From an uncultured Prevotella sp. (GTDB taxonomy: Bacteria; Bacteroidota; Bacteroidia; Bacteroidales; Bacteroidaceae), in contig CADBVZ010000004.1 of NCBI GenBank assembly GCA_902798285.1, positions 1 through 64,000 on the forward strand: a stretch of DNA of 64,000 nucleotides, given 5' to 3'. The position numbers were made by a program, and so were the translations under genes. The notes under the pieces were generated by a model. The model had not been told where the DNA came from. It was given only the letters and a program-made list of their open reading frames with translations, and searched no databases. Positions 1-8,235 of the stretch are shown piece by piece; positions within the stretch are counted from its first letter, which is position 1; each line of letters opens with the position of its first letter.

Positions 1-480
1 GGTCATCGAAACAGACATCTTGTTCAAGGGGATGCCTGAGAAGAGCACCTTCATGTTCTCCTCGTTACAGATGCTTACACCAGCCTTACCCACATCACCT
101 ACTACACGAGCATTATCTGGGTCGTAACCACGGTGTGTAGGCAGGTCGAAAGCTACAGAAAGACCCTTCTGGCCAGCAGCCAAGTTACGACGATAGAATG
201 CATTCGACTCCTCTGCGGTAGAGAATCCAGCATACTGACGGATAGTCCACGGGCGGAACGGATACATCATTGAATACGGACCACGCAGATAAGGAGGAAT
301 ACCAGCTGTGAAGTCGAGGTGTTCCATACCTTCGAGGTCTTCTTTCGTATACACCGGACGAACCTCTATATGCTCTGGGGTCTTCCAGTTTTCTACAATT
401 CCATTATCTTTAATCCACTTGGCACCATCTTGAGCCTTGATGCCTGCATAGATATCAAAATCTTTAAACTGTTTACGCAT
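1..480 (-). CDS. mutB: Methylmalonyl-CoA mutase large (catalytic) subunit, N-terminal part
   Basis: Partial gene: 160 codons read on the minus strand from the ATG at 480 and run off the left edge in frame. The product is the catalytic subunit of adenosylcobalamin-dependent methylmalonyl-CoA mutase, which interconverts succinyl-CoA and (R)-methylmalonyl-CoA in the cytoplasm. The visible part holds the family signature of the substrate-binding barrel: PPYLRGPY, then [31 protein letters not shown] and VGKAGVSI. The C-terminal B12-binding domain lies outside the window. It follows mutA by 19 nt, and an AGGAG at 490-494 sits 9 nt before its ATG, an unusually good ribosome-binding site for this phylum. 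It is co-transcribed with mutA. Confidence 0.95.
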   Translation of the reverse strand, partial: MRKQFKDFDIYAGIKAQDGAKWIKDNGIVENWKTPEHIEVRPVYTKEDLEGMEHLDFTAGIPPYLRGPYSMMYPFRPWTIRQYAGFSTAEESNAFYRRNLAAGQKGLSVAFDLPTHRGYDPDNARVVGDVGKAGVSICNEENMKVLFSGIPLNKMSVSMT

Positions 481-499
481 AATTCAAGTCTCCTATTCT

Positions 500-2353
500 T
501 TAAATACCAAGTTTCTGATTATATTCTTTCAATGTCTCGAGTACATTACACTTAACATGGATGTAGTTCTCGATACCAGCAGCCTTCAGGTCCTCCATAC
601 ATGCTGGGGCACCAGCTACAACGAACATTGCACGTCCATTCAAATACTTGAAGGCGGGAATAGCGTACTCAGCATATTCATCATCCGAAGAGCAGATCAC
701 CACAATGTCGGCCTTAGCCTCCAAAGCAGCATCTACACCTTCCTCAACACTCTTGAAACCAAGATTATCGATTACTTTATAACCAGCACAAGCCAGGAAG
801 TTGCAAGAGAACTGAGCACGAGCCTGACGCATAGCCAGATTACCAATGGTAAGCATAAAGGCTACAGGAACCTTGGTCTCTTCTGTGTGGATACGAAGAT
901 TTTCGAAATCAGCAGCAAGACGAGTGCTATTGATAGCCTTGAAAGCAGGCTCCTCACCTTCAGCATGACCACAGCCACAACCACAAGCCTGAGCCTTCTT
1001 GCCTTCACTCTTCTCAGTGAAGTTAGGGAACTGGTTAGTACCCAATAGGAACTCCTTACGCTTAGCTGCATCACCATGACGCTTAACGTTTGTGGCGTTG
1101 ATATCATCCTGGATAGTGCCGGCCTTAACAGCAGCGAGGAAACCGCCCTCCTCTTCTACTTTCAGGAAGATCTTCCAAGCCTCGGTAGCCAAAGCATCAG
1201 TAAGGTGCTCGATATAGTAAGAACCAGCTGATGGATCTACAATACGGTCGAAGTGACTCTCCTCCTTAATCAGCAACTGCTGGTTACGGGCAATACGCTC
1301 AGAGAAATCAGTAGCATCCTCATAGGGAGCATCAAACGGTGTAACTACCATTGAGTGAACGCTACCCAAAGCAGCACTCATAGCCTCCGTCTGAGAACGG
1401 AGCAGATTCACATATGAATCGAAGAGTGTCTGATTATAAGTAGAGGTGGTAGCATTGACACACATCTGACAGCTGTTATCGTCTTTAGGCTCATACTGCT
1501 TTACAATCTGAGCCCAGAGCAAACGGGCAGCACGGAACTTAGCAATCTCCATGAAGTAGTTCTCACTTACACCCATATTGAACTTAATGCTCTTAGCTGC
1601 GAGGTCTACTGACACACCTGCATCCGTAAGCTGCTGAAGATACTCATTACCCCAAGCCAAAGCATAGCCCAACTCCTGAACGATATAAGCACCAGCATTG
1701 TTGAGGGCATCAGAACTAACAGCGATACAGCGGAAGTTAGGATACTCCTTGAGAGCCTCAACCAATTTAGGAGCTATCTCAAGAATATGCGTAACATCCT
1801 TGCCCTTCATCACCATCTTCTTCATGGGGTCCCACTCGATAGAGCCAACCACCTTCTCCTTGTCGTAACCCTTCTTGGCGAAGTACTCAACGAGGATTTC
1901 AGCGAGTTCAAAAGAATGACGCTGACAGGTAGAGAAGTTTACCTCTACGATATCGCAATAGATACCATCGAGCAACGTTTCTACAGTTTCCTTACTTACC
2001 AGCTTGCCGGGAACATGGAAGCCTAGTGAGTCGATACCCTTATTCAGGATGTCGAGCGCCTTGGCATTAGCTGCCTTGGGATCGTCTACCACAATATTTT
2101 GGCGGACATACCACTCATTTGAGTCCTTCTTGTTACCACGTACGAATGGGAACTCTCCAGGGAGAGCATCGGGTGTTTTCAGATTCGCCAGGTCTTCACG
2201 GCGATAGAAGGGCTGTACATTAAAACCTTCGTTTGTTCTCCATACCAGTCGCTTCTGGAAGTCGGCACCTTTCAGGTCGACTTCAATCTTGTCGAGCCAT
2301 TCTTGGGTTGTCGGCGCAGTAAACTCGGTAAAGAGCTTCTCTTTGTTTGCCAT
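500..2353 (-). CDS. mutA: Methylmalonyl-CoA mutase small subunit
   Basis: A 617-residue non-catalytic partner of MutB in the succinate-propionate pathway. The start at 2353 (MANKEKLFTEF) is preferred over an in-frame ATG at 2419 because the longer version would begin inside the promoter -7 box at 2409-2416. The barrel region aligns with the mutase family (LVWRTNEGFNVQPFYRRED; later FDSYVNLLRSQTEAMSAALG) and is followed by a degenerate flavodoxin-like C-terminal domain that lacks the cobalamin-binding histidine motif, as expected for this subunit. Before that domain there is a Gly/Cys-rich linker (ACGCGCGHAEGEEP, around residue 475) that could bind metal; I do not know whether it is conserved. 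First gene of a mutA-mutB operon. Confidence 0.95.
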   Translation of the reverse strand: MANKEKLFTEFTAPTTQEWLDKIEVDLKGADFQKRLVWRTNEGFNVQPFYRREDLANLKTPDALPGEFPFVRGNKKDSNEWYVRQNIVVDDPKAANAKALDILNKGIDSLGFHVPGKLVSKETVETLLDGIYCDIVEVNFSTCQRHSFELAEILVEYFAKKGYDKEKVVGSIEWDPMKKMVMKGKDVTHILEIAPKLVEALKEYPNFRCIAVSSDALNNAGAYIVQELGYALAWGNEYLQQLTDAGVSVDLAAKSIKFNMGVSENYFMEIAKFRAARLLWAQIVKQYEPKDDNSCQMCVNATTSTYNQTLFDSYVNLLRSQTEAMSAALGSVHSMVVTPFDAPYEDATDFSERIARNQQLLIKEESHFDRIVDPSAGSYYIEHLTDALATEAWKIFLKVEEEGGFLAAVKAGTIQDDINATNVKRHGDAAKRKEFLLGTNQFPNFTEKSEGKKAQACGCGCGHAEGEEPAFKAINSTRLAADFENLRIHTEETKVPVAFMLTIGNLAMRQARAQFSCNFLACAGYKVIDNLGFKSVEEGVDAALEAKADIVVICSSDDEYAEYAIPAFKYLNGRAMFVVAGAPACMEDLKAAGIENYIHVKCNVLETLKEYNQKLGI

Positions 2354-2408
2354 AGATTTGAAACGTTTAATTATTATATAAGTTGTTTTAAGTTCACTTA
2401 ACGGGCTA

Positions 2409-2416
2409 CAAAGATA
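2409..2416 (-). promoter_or_regulatory. Promoter -7 box of mutAB
   Basis: CAAAGATA on the plus strand reads TATCTTTG on the minus strand, matching the Bacteroidetes TAnnTTTG box. It lies 56 nt upstream of the mutA ATG. No convincing -33 TTTG is seen. It is divergent from the promoter at 2521. Confidence 0.7.
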
Positions 2417-2496
2417 CAAACTTTTTAGCCAAATATGCCAATTGAATTGTGAAAGAAATAAAAAATCGGTTTTTATACAAAATTAAATGCACAAAA

Positions 2497-2528
2497 TTGC
2501 TTTAGATGAGCAATTTTTAGTACCTTTG
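2497..2528 (+). promoter_or_regulatory. Promoter of the AspT-like carrier and decarboxylase operon
   Basis: TACCTTTG at 2521-2528 is the -7 box and TTG at 2497-2499 a plausible -33 element about 21 nt upstream. The next gene starts 30 nt downstream. Confidence 0.75.
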
Positions 2529-2557
2529 CAGCGTGTTTTCAAGTTAGTTAGTATTTT

Positions 2558-4249
2558 ATGGAATCTTTTCAATGGTTGAGAGACCTTTTCACAAGCACTG
2601 ACTCCGTAGCACATATCACATTGCTATATGCTATTGTGATAGCTATTGGTGTCTATTTAGGTAAGATTAAGGTCTTTGGTATTTCACTCGGCGTTACATT
2701 TGTTCTCTTCGCCGGAATTTTGGCTGGCCACATCGGTTTCACAGCCCCAACATCCATCCTGACTTTCGTACAGGATTTCGGACTTATCCTTTTCGTATTC
2801 ATGATTGGTATGCAAGTTGGACCAGGTTTCTTCGAAAGTTTTGGTTTACAGGGCATCAAACTCAACGGACTGGCTGCTTCAGCTATCCTACTAAACATTC
2901 TTGTGATGTTCGCATGCTACTATATCTTCTTTGATACTAGTAACGTAACGAACTTACCCATGATGGTAGGAACTCTCTATGGTGCCGTAACGAACACTCC
3001 AGGACTTGGTGCTGCAAACGAAGCGCTGAATACCGTATTCCCTAATGGTGCGCCCCAAATTGCCTCTGCTTATGCATGTGCCTACCCTCTCGGTGTACTG
3101 GGTATTATTGGTGCCACTATATTAATAAGGTATATATGCAAGGTTAAATTTGAGAAGGAGGAGAAGGAGCTTGAGGTGTTGGAAGAAACTAACACCAACA
3201 AGAAGCCTTACAAGATGCACCTGGAGGTAACCAACAAATATCTGGAAGGAAAGACCCTCCTTCAGGTACACGATTTCCTAAACCGTGACTTCGTTGTGTC
3301 ACGCCTCGTTCACAATGGAGAGGTATGCATTCCCAATCGCGACACGATTTTCCATGAAGGTGATCAGATGTTAATTGTATGTGCAGAAGCTGACTATGAG
3401 GCTATCGTGGCATTTATTGGTCCTAAGATTGACGTTGACTTTGAACAGCAGGATCAGCCGATGGTCAGCAAACGTGTGCTCATCACAAACCCGAAGATCA
3501 ATGGAAAGTCTTTGGCATCAATGCATTTCTCAAGTGTACACGGCGTCAATGTTACCCGTGTTACCCGTCATGGTATGGATATCTTTGCATCAGCCTCACT
3601 TCCACTACAGGTAGGTGATAAAATCATGGTGGTCGGCCCTGAAGATGCCGTTGACCGTGTAGCCAACAAGATGGGCAACAGTCTGCGTCGTCTGAACGCG
3701 CCCAATATAGCTACGATCTTTGTTGGTATCTTTATCGGTCTTATCTTCGGTTCATTCCCGCTTGCCATTCCAGGTATGCCTGTTCCTGTAAAGTTAGGTC
3801 TGGCTGGTGGACCGCTAATTATTGCCATCCTCATCGGACGTTATGGTTATAAGATACATCTTGTGACCTACACCACAACTTCGGCTAATATGATGCTTCG
3901 CGAGATAGGTTTGGTGTTGTTCCTGGCATCAGTAGGTATCAAAGCTGGTGCAGGGTTCTTCCATACGGTTGTAGAAGGCGATGGTCTGCTTTATGTGCTG
4001 ACAGGTTTCCTGATTACGATCATCCCCATTCTGATTATCGGCCCTATCGCCCGCATGAAGTTCAAGTTCAATTATTTCCTCATCGCAGGTATGATAGCCG
4101 GTACTTACACCGATCCTCCTGCACTGGCGTATGCCAACAGTATCTGTTCTAAGGAGGCTCCTGCTTTGGGTTATTCAACGGTTTATCCGCTGTCTATGTT
4201 CCTTCGCATCTTCACGGCACAGATCGTTGTGCTCTTCTTTTGTGGTTAA
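2558..4249 (+). CDS. AspT/YidE-family membrane carrier with two RCK_C domains
   Basis: A 563-residue integral membrane protein of the aspartate:alanine exchanger (AspT/YidE/YbjL) family. It has the family layout: five or six hydrophobic helices (about 15-190), two soluble TrkA-C/RCK_C-like domains in the middle (about 205-370; e.g. [19 protein letters not shown] and [18 protein letters not shown]), then a second membrane half. The repeated pore motif is visible twice, as [16 protein letters not shown] near 147 and [14 protein letters not shown] near 515. The substrate is unknown. Its place at the head of a decarboxylase gene set, divergent from methylmalonyl-CoA mutase, suggests carboxylate exchange (e.g. 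succinate or aspartate); that part is inference. Confidence 0.88.
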   Translation: MESFQWLRDLFTSTDSVAHITLLYAIVIAIGVYLGKIKVFGISLGVTFVLFAGILAGHIGFTAPTSILTFVQDFGLILFVFMIGMQVGPGFFESFGLQGIKLNGLAASAILLNILVMFACYYIFFDTSNVTNLPMMVGTLYGAVTNTPGLGAANEALNTVFPNGAPQIASAYACAYPLGVLGIIGATILIRYICKVKFEKEEKELEVLEETNTNKKPYKMHLEVTNKYLEGKTLLQVHDFLNRDFVVSRLVHNGEVCIPNRDTIFHEGDQMLIVCAEADYEAIVAFIGPKIDVDFEQQDQPMVSKRVLITNPKINGKSLASMHFSSVHGVNVTRVTRHGMDIFASASLPLQVGDKIMVVGPEDAVDRVANKMGNSLRRLNAPNIATIFVGIFIGLIFGSFPLAIPGMPVPVKLGLAGGPLIIAILIGRYGYKIHLVTYTTTSANMMLREIGLVLFLASVGIKAGAGFFHTVVEGDGLLYVLTGFLITIIPILIIGPIARMKFKFNYFLIAGMIAGTYTDPPALAYANSICSKEAPALGYSTVYPLSMFLRIFTAQIVVLFFCG

Positions 4250-4283
4250 ACTATAAACAAATAATAATACACGCAACAACAAA

Positions 4284-5306
4284 ATGAATAAGTTCAAACT
4301 TCTGATTTGTGGTATCATGCTGACAAGCACCTCAGCGGTCATGGCTCAAGGAGCCAAGAACATCCGTCTCAATGAGGTGCTCACCAACAATACTGCAAGT
4401 ATCGTGGATGAGTTCGGACAGCGTGAGGCATGGATAGAGTTGGAGAACTCATCGTTCACCACTTACAACATCCGTGGTATGTACCTTACCACCGACCGCA
4501 GCGTTCTCGATCCAAAGATGAGCGTACCCGATCGTATTAAGCGTATGAGTGTCATTCCAAATGGTGACTCTCGTACTCAAATCGGCGGGCAACAGCACAT
4601 TGTGTTCTTCTGCAACTCAAATCCTGCACAGGGAAAGTTGCATCTCTCTCTTTCCATTCCCATGTCAGAACCTGTCTGGATTGGATTCTACAATGGCAAC
4701 GCCGTTGAACTTATCGACTCAGTAACTGTTCCTGCCCTTGCTGCTGATCAAAGCTATGCCCGTCATGGCAATACATGGAGCATCAAGAAAGCCGAAAATG
4801 TTACTCCTGGTATTGAGAATTTCATCAAGACCGACGAGACTAAGGATGCAAAGCTAAAGCGTGATGATCCACATGGATTCGGTATTACCTTGCTTGCCAT
4901 GGGTATTGTATTCTTCTGTCTGGCAGTACTCTTCCTGTTCTTCTGGCTCTTCGGATTGATTATGCGCAACCTCGAAACAGCAAAGAAGGTTGTAAACGCC
5001 CAGCCTATCAAACCTATTACGAAGACGGTAGAGGTAACCCATGATATTGCTCATGCAACAGGCAACATCCTCCAGGATGGTTTGAAAACAAAGGGTATTG
5101 ACAAGGAAGTATATATCGCCGTCATCTCCATGGCCTTGAAACAATATCAAGACGATGTGCATGATATTGAGAGTGGTATCATCACCATCAAGTCACGCCA
5201 GACTGGATGGACCGACGAAGGAAACCAGATGACGCATTTCTCAAAGCCCGTCATTCCCTCATCACATAATGCTCCGCAAATTCCAACAACCCCAGAAATA
5301 CATTAA
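4284..5306 (+). CDS. OadG-like decarboxylase gamma subunit fused to a lamin-tail-like domain
   Basis: 340 residues. A signal peptide (about 1-21) is followed by a beta-rich domain (about 25-180; IRLNEVLTNN, AWIELENSS, SYARHGNTWS, TPGIENF) that reads like an extracellular lamin-tail domain. Then comes one strong membrane helix (about 199-228, HGFGITLLAMGIVFF) with the OadG signature, and a cytoplasmic tail. In Na+-translocating decarboxylases the gamma subunit anchors and assembles the complex. The gene precedes the biotin carrier by 5 nt and the beta subunit follows, so a methylmalonyl-CoA or oxaloacetate decarboxylase complex is likely. Bacteroidetes gamma subunits can carry such an outer domain; its role is unknown. 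Confidence 0.8.
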   Translation: MNKFKLLICGIMLTSTSAVMAQGAKNIRLNEVLTNNTASIVDEFGQREAWIELENSSFTTYNIRGMYLTTDRSVLDPKMSVPDRIKRMSVIPNGDSRTQIGGQQHIVFFCNSNPAQGKLHLSLSIPMSEPVWIGFYNGNAVELIDSVTVPALAADQSYARHGNTWSIKKAENVTPGIENFIKTDETKDAKLKRDDPHGFGITLLAMGIVFFCLAVLFLFFWLFGLIMRNLETAKKVVNAQPIKPITKTVEVTHDIAHATGNILQDGLKTKGIDKEVYIAVISMALKQYQDDVHDIESGIITIKSRQTGWTDEGNQMTHFSKPVIPSSHNAPQIPTTPEIH

Positions 5307-5311
5307 GACTT

Positions 5312-5770
5312 ATGAACAAGTATCAATATAAAGTACAAGGCGTCGATTATGACGTAGAGATAGAAGAAGTAGAGGGCAATGTTGCCAAAGTCAATGTCAA
5401 CGGCATTCGCTTCGACGTAGAACTGAAACAGCCCATCAATCCCGCCAGCACCTTGAAGAAAGTGCGTGTTGAGGCACCAAAGCCAGTGGCTCGCCCATCA
5501 GTAGCTCCTGCAGCTCCTGTGGCAGCTCCTACTGCATCTGCAGCCCCTGCTGGAGCTGGCTCTGCAATCAAGGCTCCATTACCTGGAACTATCACTGACA
5601 TAAAGGTCAATGTGGGCGACACTGTGAAACAGGGTGATGTAGTCCTCATTCTTGAGGCCATGAAGATGCAGAATAATATCGAGTCTGAATTCTCCGGAAC
5701 TGTTACTTCCATTAACGTTAAGCAGGGCGAGACTGTTATGGAAGGTGCTGTCCTTTTAACCATCGGATAA
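5312..5770 (+). CDS. Biotin carboxyl carrier subunit of a Na+-pumping decarboxylase
   Basis: 152 residues. The N-terminal 50 residues are followed by an Ala/Pro-rich flexible linker (about 55-85) and a C-terminal biotinyl domain with the canonical attachment sequence EAMKMQN, Lys118 being biotinylated. It carries the carboxyl group from the carboxyltransferase to the membrane beta subunit. It sits between the gamma-like and beta subunit genes with 5-nt and 3-nt gaps, a tight operon. The carboxyltransferase (alpha) gene usually found nearby is absent from this cluster and must be encoded elsewhere. Whether the complex uses methylmalonyl-CoA or oxaloacetate cannot be decided from this subunit; methylmalonyl-CoA fits the divergent mutAB. 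Confidence 0.93.
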   Translation: MNKYQYKVQGVDYDVEIEEVEGNVAKVNVNGIRFDVELKQPINPASTLKKVRVEAPKPVARPSVAPAAPVAAPTASAAPAGAGSAIKAPLPGTITDIKVNVGDTVKQGDVVLILEAMKMQNNIESEFSGTVTSINVKQGETVMEGAVLLTIG

Positions 5771-5773
5771 ATT

Positions 5774-6931
5774 ATGGATTTAGGACAGTTTATCATACAG
5801 AACTTTCATGAGTTCCTGACATACACAGCATTTGCCAATGCCACTGTTGGGAATCTGATCATGATTGCCGTGGGAGCCTTCTTCATCTGGCTCGCCATCA
5901 AGAAAGACTTTGAGCCGTTGCTGCTCGTTCCCATTGGATTGGGCATCATTCTCGGCAATATCCCCTTCCGTGCCGATGCAGGTCTGGAAATAGGACTATA
6001 CGAGGACAACTCTGTACTGAACATATTCTATCAAGGTGTGCGACAAGGATGGTATCCGCCACTGATCTTCCTAGGAATTGGAGCCATGACCGATTTTACG
6101 GCATTGCTGGCTAACCCCAAATTGATGCTGATTGGAGCCTCGGCCCAGTTTGGTATATTTGGAGCCTATATGGTAGCTTTGGCTATGGGATTCGAGCCTT
6201 CACAAGCTGCAGGCATTGCCATCATCGGTGGTGCCGATGGTCCTACAGCCATATTCCTCAGTTCTAAGTTATCACCAAACTTGATGGGAGCTATCGCTGT
6301 ATGTGCTTATTCATACATGGCCTTGGTACCAGTGATTCAGCCATTTATCATGCGCCTGCTTACCACCAAGAAAGAGCGTATCATCAAGATGAAGCCTGGT
6401 CGTGAAGTTTCTCAGACGGAACGTATTCTCTTCCCAATCATCGGATTGCTGCTCACCACATTCATTGTGCCTTCTGGTCTTCCCCTGCTGGGTATGCTAT
6501 TCTTTGGAAATCTGCTGAAAGAGAGTGGCAAGACTACCCGACTGGCCAAGACTGCTGGTGCAGCACTTAACGATATCGTAGTGATGCTGCTGGGTCTGAC
6601 TGTTGGATGTTCTACTCAGGCCAGTGAGTTCCTGACTCTTAACACCATCAAGATTTTCGCTCTTGGTGCTATGGCATTCATGATTGCAACAGCCTCTGGT
6701 GTTTGCTTCGTAAAGATCATGAATCTCTTCCTACCTGAAGGTAAGAAACTGAACCCGCTGATTGGTAATGCTGGCGTATCGGCTGTTCCTATGGCTGCTC
6801 GTATCAGTAATAACCTCGGACTGGAGTACGACCGTCACAACTTCCTCCTCATGCACGCCATGGGACCGAATGTGGCGGGTGTAATTGGATCAGCCGTCGC
6901 TGCTGGTGCACTACTCGGTTTCCTGTCATAA
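5774..6931 (+). CDS. Na+-translocating decarboxylase beta subunit (OadB/MmdB/GcdB family)
   Basis: 385 residues with about ten hydrophobic helices. The family signature GGADGPTAIFLSSKL (about 152-166), with the Asp needed for Na+ coupling, is present, as are NPLIGNAGVSAVPMAAR and HAMGPNVAGVIGSA near the C-terminus. The subunit decarboxylates carboxybiotin and exports Na+ across the cytoplasmic membrane. It is the last gene of the operon 2558-6931 and is followed 4 nt later by a perfect hairpin terminator. Length is typical for the family. Confidence 0.95.
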   Translation: MDLGQFIIQNFHEFLTYTAFANATVGNLIMIAVGAFFIWLAIKKDFEPLLLVPIGLGIILGNIPFRADAGLEIGLYEDNSVLNIFYQGVRQGWYPPLIFLGIGAMTDFTALLANPKLMLIGASAQFGIFGAYMVALAMGFEPSQAAGIAIIGGADGPTAIFLSSKLSPNLMGAIAVCAYSYMALVPVIQPFIMRLLTTKKERIIKMKPGREVSQTERILFPIIGLLLTTFIVPSGLPLLGMLFFGNLLKESGKTTRLAKTAGAALNDIVVMLLGLTVGCSTQASEFLTLNTIKIFALGAMAFMIATASGVCFVKIMNLFLPEGKKLNPLIGNAGVSAVPMAARISNNLGLEYDRHNFLLMHAMGPNVAGVIGSAVAAGALLGFLS

Positions 6932-6934
6932 CAA

Positions 6935-6964
6935 ATAAATCCCCGCCGATTGGCGGGGATTTAT
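6935..6964. terminator. Bidirectional intrinsic terminator
   Basis: A 13-bp perfect stem (ATAAATCCCCGCC at 6935-6947 with its complement at 6952-6964) and a GATT loop. It lies between the convergent decarboxylase operon and the DUF4251 gene, so it serves both. Confidence 0.9.
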
Positions 6965-6972
6965 GTTTCCAA

Positions 6973-7476
6973 TTATTTGGATGGTTCTATATATCCCTCA
7001 TAGGCAACCTCATCTCTCTTTTCTGGTCTGAGAATTACCTTTACCTGACCATCACTGTAAATACGGATATTGAAATTACAGTTTTCAGATCCATTCCTTG
7101 CCGAGAAGGTTATCAAGCCTGCTTTCTCTTTAGGAATCAGTGTCAGGTTATAACCTTCCATCTGAGTACGAATAAGAATCCTACTATCAAATTTGAGCTC
7201 ACCACGTGTTTTAAAATGAGGCACATCATCACGTCCAAGATATGGCAGATCCGTGCTCACCTCATTACCGTTTACCTTCAAATAATTCATACCACTCAAG
7301 TGGATGGAGGAACTGCGTAAAGGTATCATCTCGCGCATATTGATTTTATACTGCTGTCCATCAACGGCAGCCTTCACCTTCTCCATGTGTTCAGCCTGAC
7401 GGGCAGCTCTCTCCTCGGATGTGGCACAACCTACTATCGTCATAGCAGCCACCAGCAATAAAAATAGTTTCTTCAT
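6973..7476 (-). CDS. DUF4251-type lipoprotein
   Basis: 167 residues. The N-terminus MKKLFLLLVAAMTIVGCAT is a lipoprotein signal with the lipobox cysteine at 17. The rest is a mostly beta domain with YLKVNGNEVSTDLPYLGRD, GYNLTLIPKEKAGLITF and a final YEGYIEPSK, which I recognise as the Bacteroidetes DUF4251 pattern. Function unknown. It is monocistronic, with its own promoter at 7511-7518 and a shared terminator downstream. Confidence 0.8.
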   Translation of the reverse strand: MKKLFLLLVAAMTIVGCATSEERAARQAEHMEKVKAAVDGQQYKINMREMIPLRSSSIHLSGMNYLKVNGNEVSTDLPYLGRDDVPHFKTRGELKFDSRILIRTQMEGYNLTLIPKEKAGLITFSARNGSENCNFNIRIYSDGQVKVILRPEKRDEVAYEGYIEPSK

Positions 7477-7510
7477 TAGTTTTGTTATTTAAAAGTCATT
7501 TTACTGACTG

Positions 7511-7518
7511 CAAAGGTA
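7511..7518 (-). promoter_or_regulatory. Promoter -7 box of the DUF4251 gene
   Basis: CAAAGGTA (minus strand TACCTTTG), 34 nt upstream of the ATG at 7476. Confidence 0.7.
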
Positions 7519-7591
7519 CAACAAATTCCATAAAACAATCCGTTTTTACCATTTTTTTGTCCAAAGAACTATTCTTTTCATTTTTTTATCG

Positions 7592-7599
7592 TACCTTTG
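7592..7599 (+). promoter_or_regulatory. Promoter -7 box giving a leaderless or near-leaderless mRNA
   Basis: TACCTTTG ends only 4 nt before the ATG at 7604. With the usual distance from this box to the start site, transcription would begin at or next to the start codon. Confidence 0.7.
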
Positions 7600-7603
7600 C
7601 AGT

Positions 7604-8206
7604 ATGATTCATTCAGAAGGAAGGCCCAAAATTGCCATCATCGATAGTAACACTTTGGCAGCAATGGGATTAAAACACATTCTGCAGAATGTTATGCCCA
7701 TCATGTCTGTTGATACCTATGGCTCATTTACAGAGTTGGAGGCTAACCATCCTGACCAATATTTCCATTACTTTGTTTCGATGGCTATTGTATTGGGAAA
7801 CAAAAATTTCTTCTTAGAACACAAACGGAAGACCATTGTTCTGACGCTGAATCTCGACACGATGTCACAACTTTCCGATTTCAATTGTCTCTGTATCAAT
7901 GTGCCAGAACAAGAGTTGGTGCGTTCATTGCTTGTGCTGGAACAGCATGCCCATAGCCATGGTAAGAATCTACCACCGATGCCAGCAGTTTTAAGTCAAA
8001 GGATTCTTTCCGACAGAGAAATTGAGGTAATGAGTCTTATCGTGCAGGGATATATTAATAAGGAAATAGCAGAGAAGCTCAACATTGGTTTGGCTACCGT
8101 TATCACCCACCGCAAGAATATTATGGAGAAACTGGGTATGAAGAGTGTCTCTGCTCTTACGATATATGCTGTCATGCACGGATATGTCGACATCAACAAA
8201 ATATAA
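7604..8206 (+). CDS. LuxR/NarL-type response-regulator-like transcription factor
   Basis: 200 residues. The N-terminal ~120 residues resemble a receiver domain (KIAIIDSNTLAAMGLKHIL) but the usual acidic pocket and phospho-acceptor Asp are not evident. The C-terminal 65 residues are a clear LuxR-type helix-turn-helix (LSDREIEVMSLIVQGYINKEIAEKL then TVITHRKNIMEKLGMKS). It is a probable DNA-binding regulator of the atypical, phosphorylation-independent class. Its HTH is strikingly like that of the convergent hemerythrin regulator (both end in LTIYAxxxGxVDI), so the two are probably paralogues with related DNA targets. The start is fixed by the promoter 4 nt upstream. Confidence 0.85.
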   Translation: MIHSEGRPKIAIIDSNTLAAMGLKHILQNVMPIMSVDTYGSFTELEANHPDQYFHYFVSMAIVLGNKNFFLEHKRKTIVLTLNLDTMSQLSDFNCLCINVPEQELVRSLLVLEQHAHSHGKNLPPMPAVLSQRILSDREIEVMSLIVQGYINKEIAEKLNIGLATVITHRKNIMEKLGMKSVSALTIYAVMHGYVDINKI

Positions 8207-8235
8207 GAAATCCCGCCTTTAGAGCGGGATTCTTT
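8206..8235. terminator. Bidirectional terminator between the two LuxR-type genes
   Basis: Hairpin with left arm AAATCCCGC (8208-8216) and right arm GCGGGATT (8224-8231), followed on either strand by a short A/T run. It separates convergent genes. Confidence 0.75.

Noticed and set aside
2354-2557. Cobalamin riboswitch before mutA or the carrier gene
   Set aside because: The gap is AT-rich with two promoters and shows no B12-box-like conserved sequence or long structured leader.
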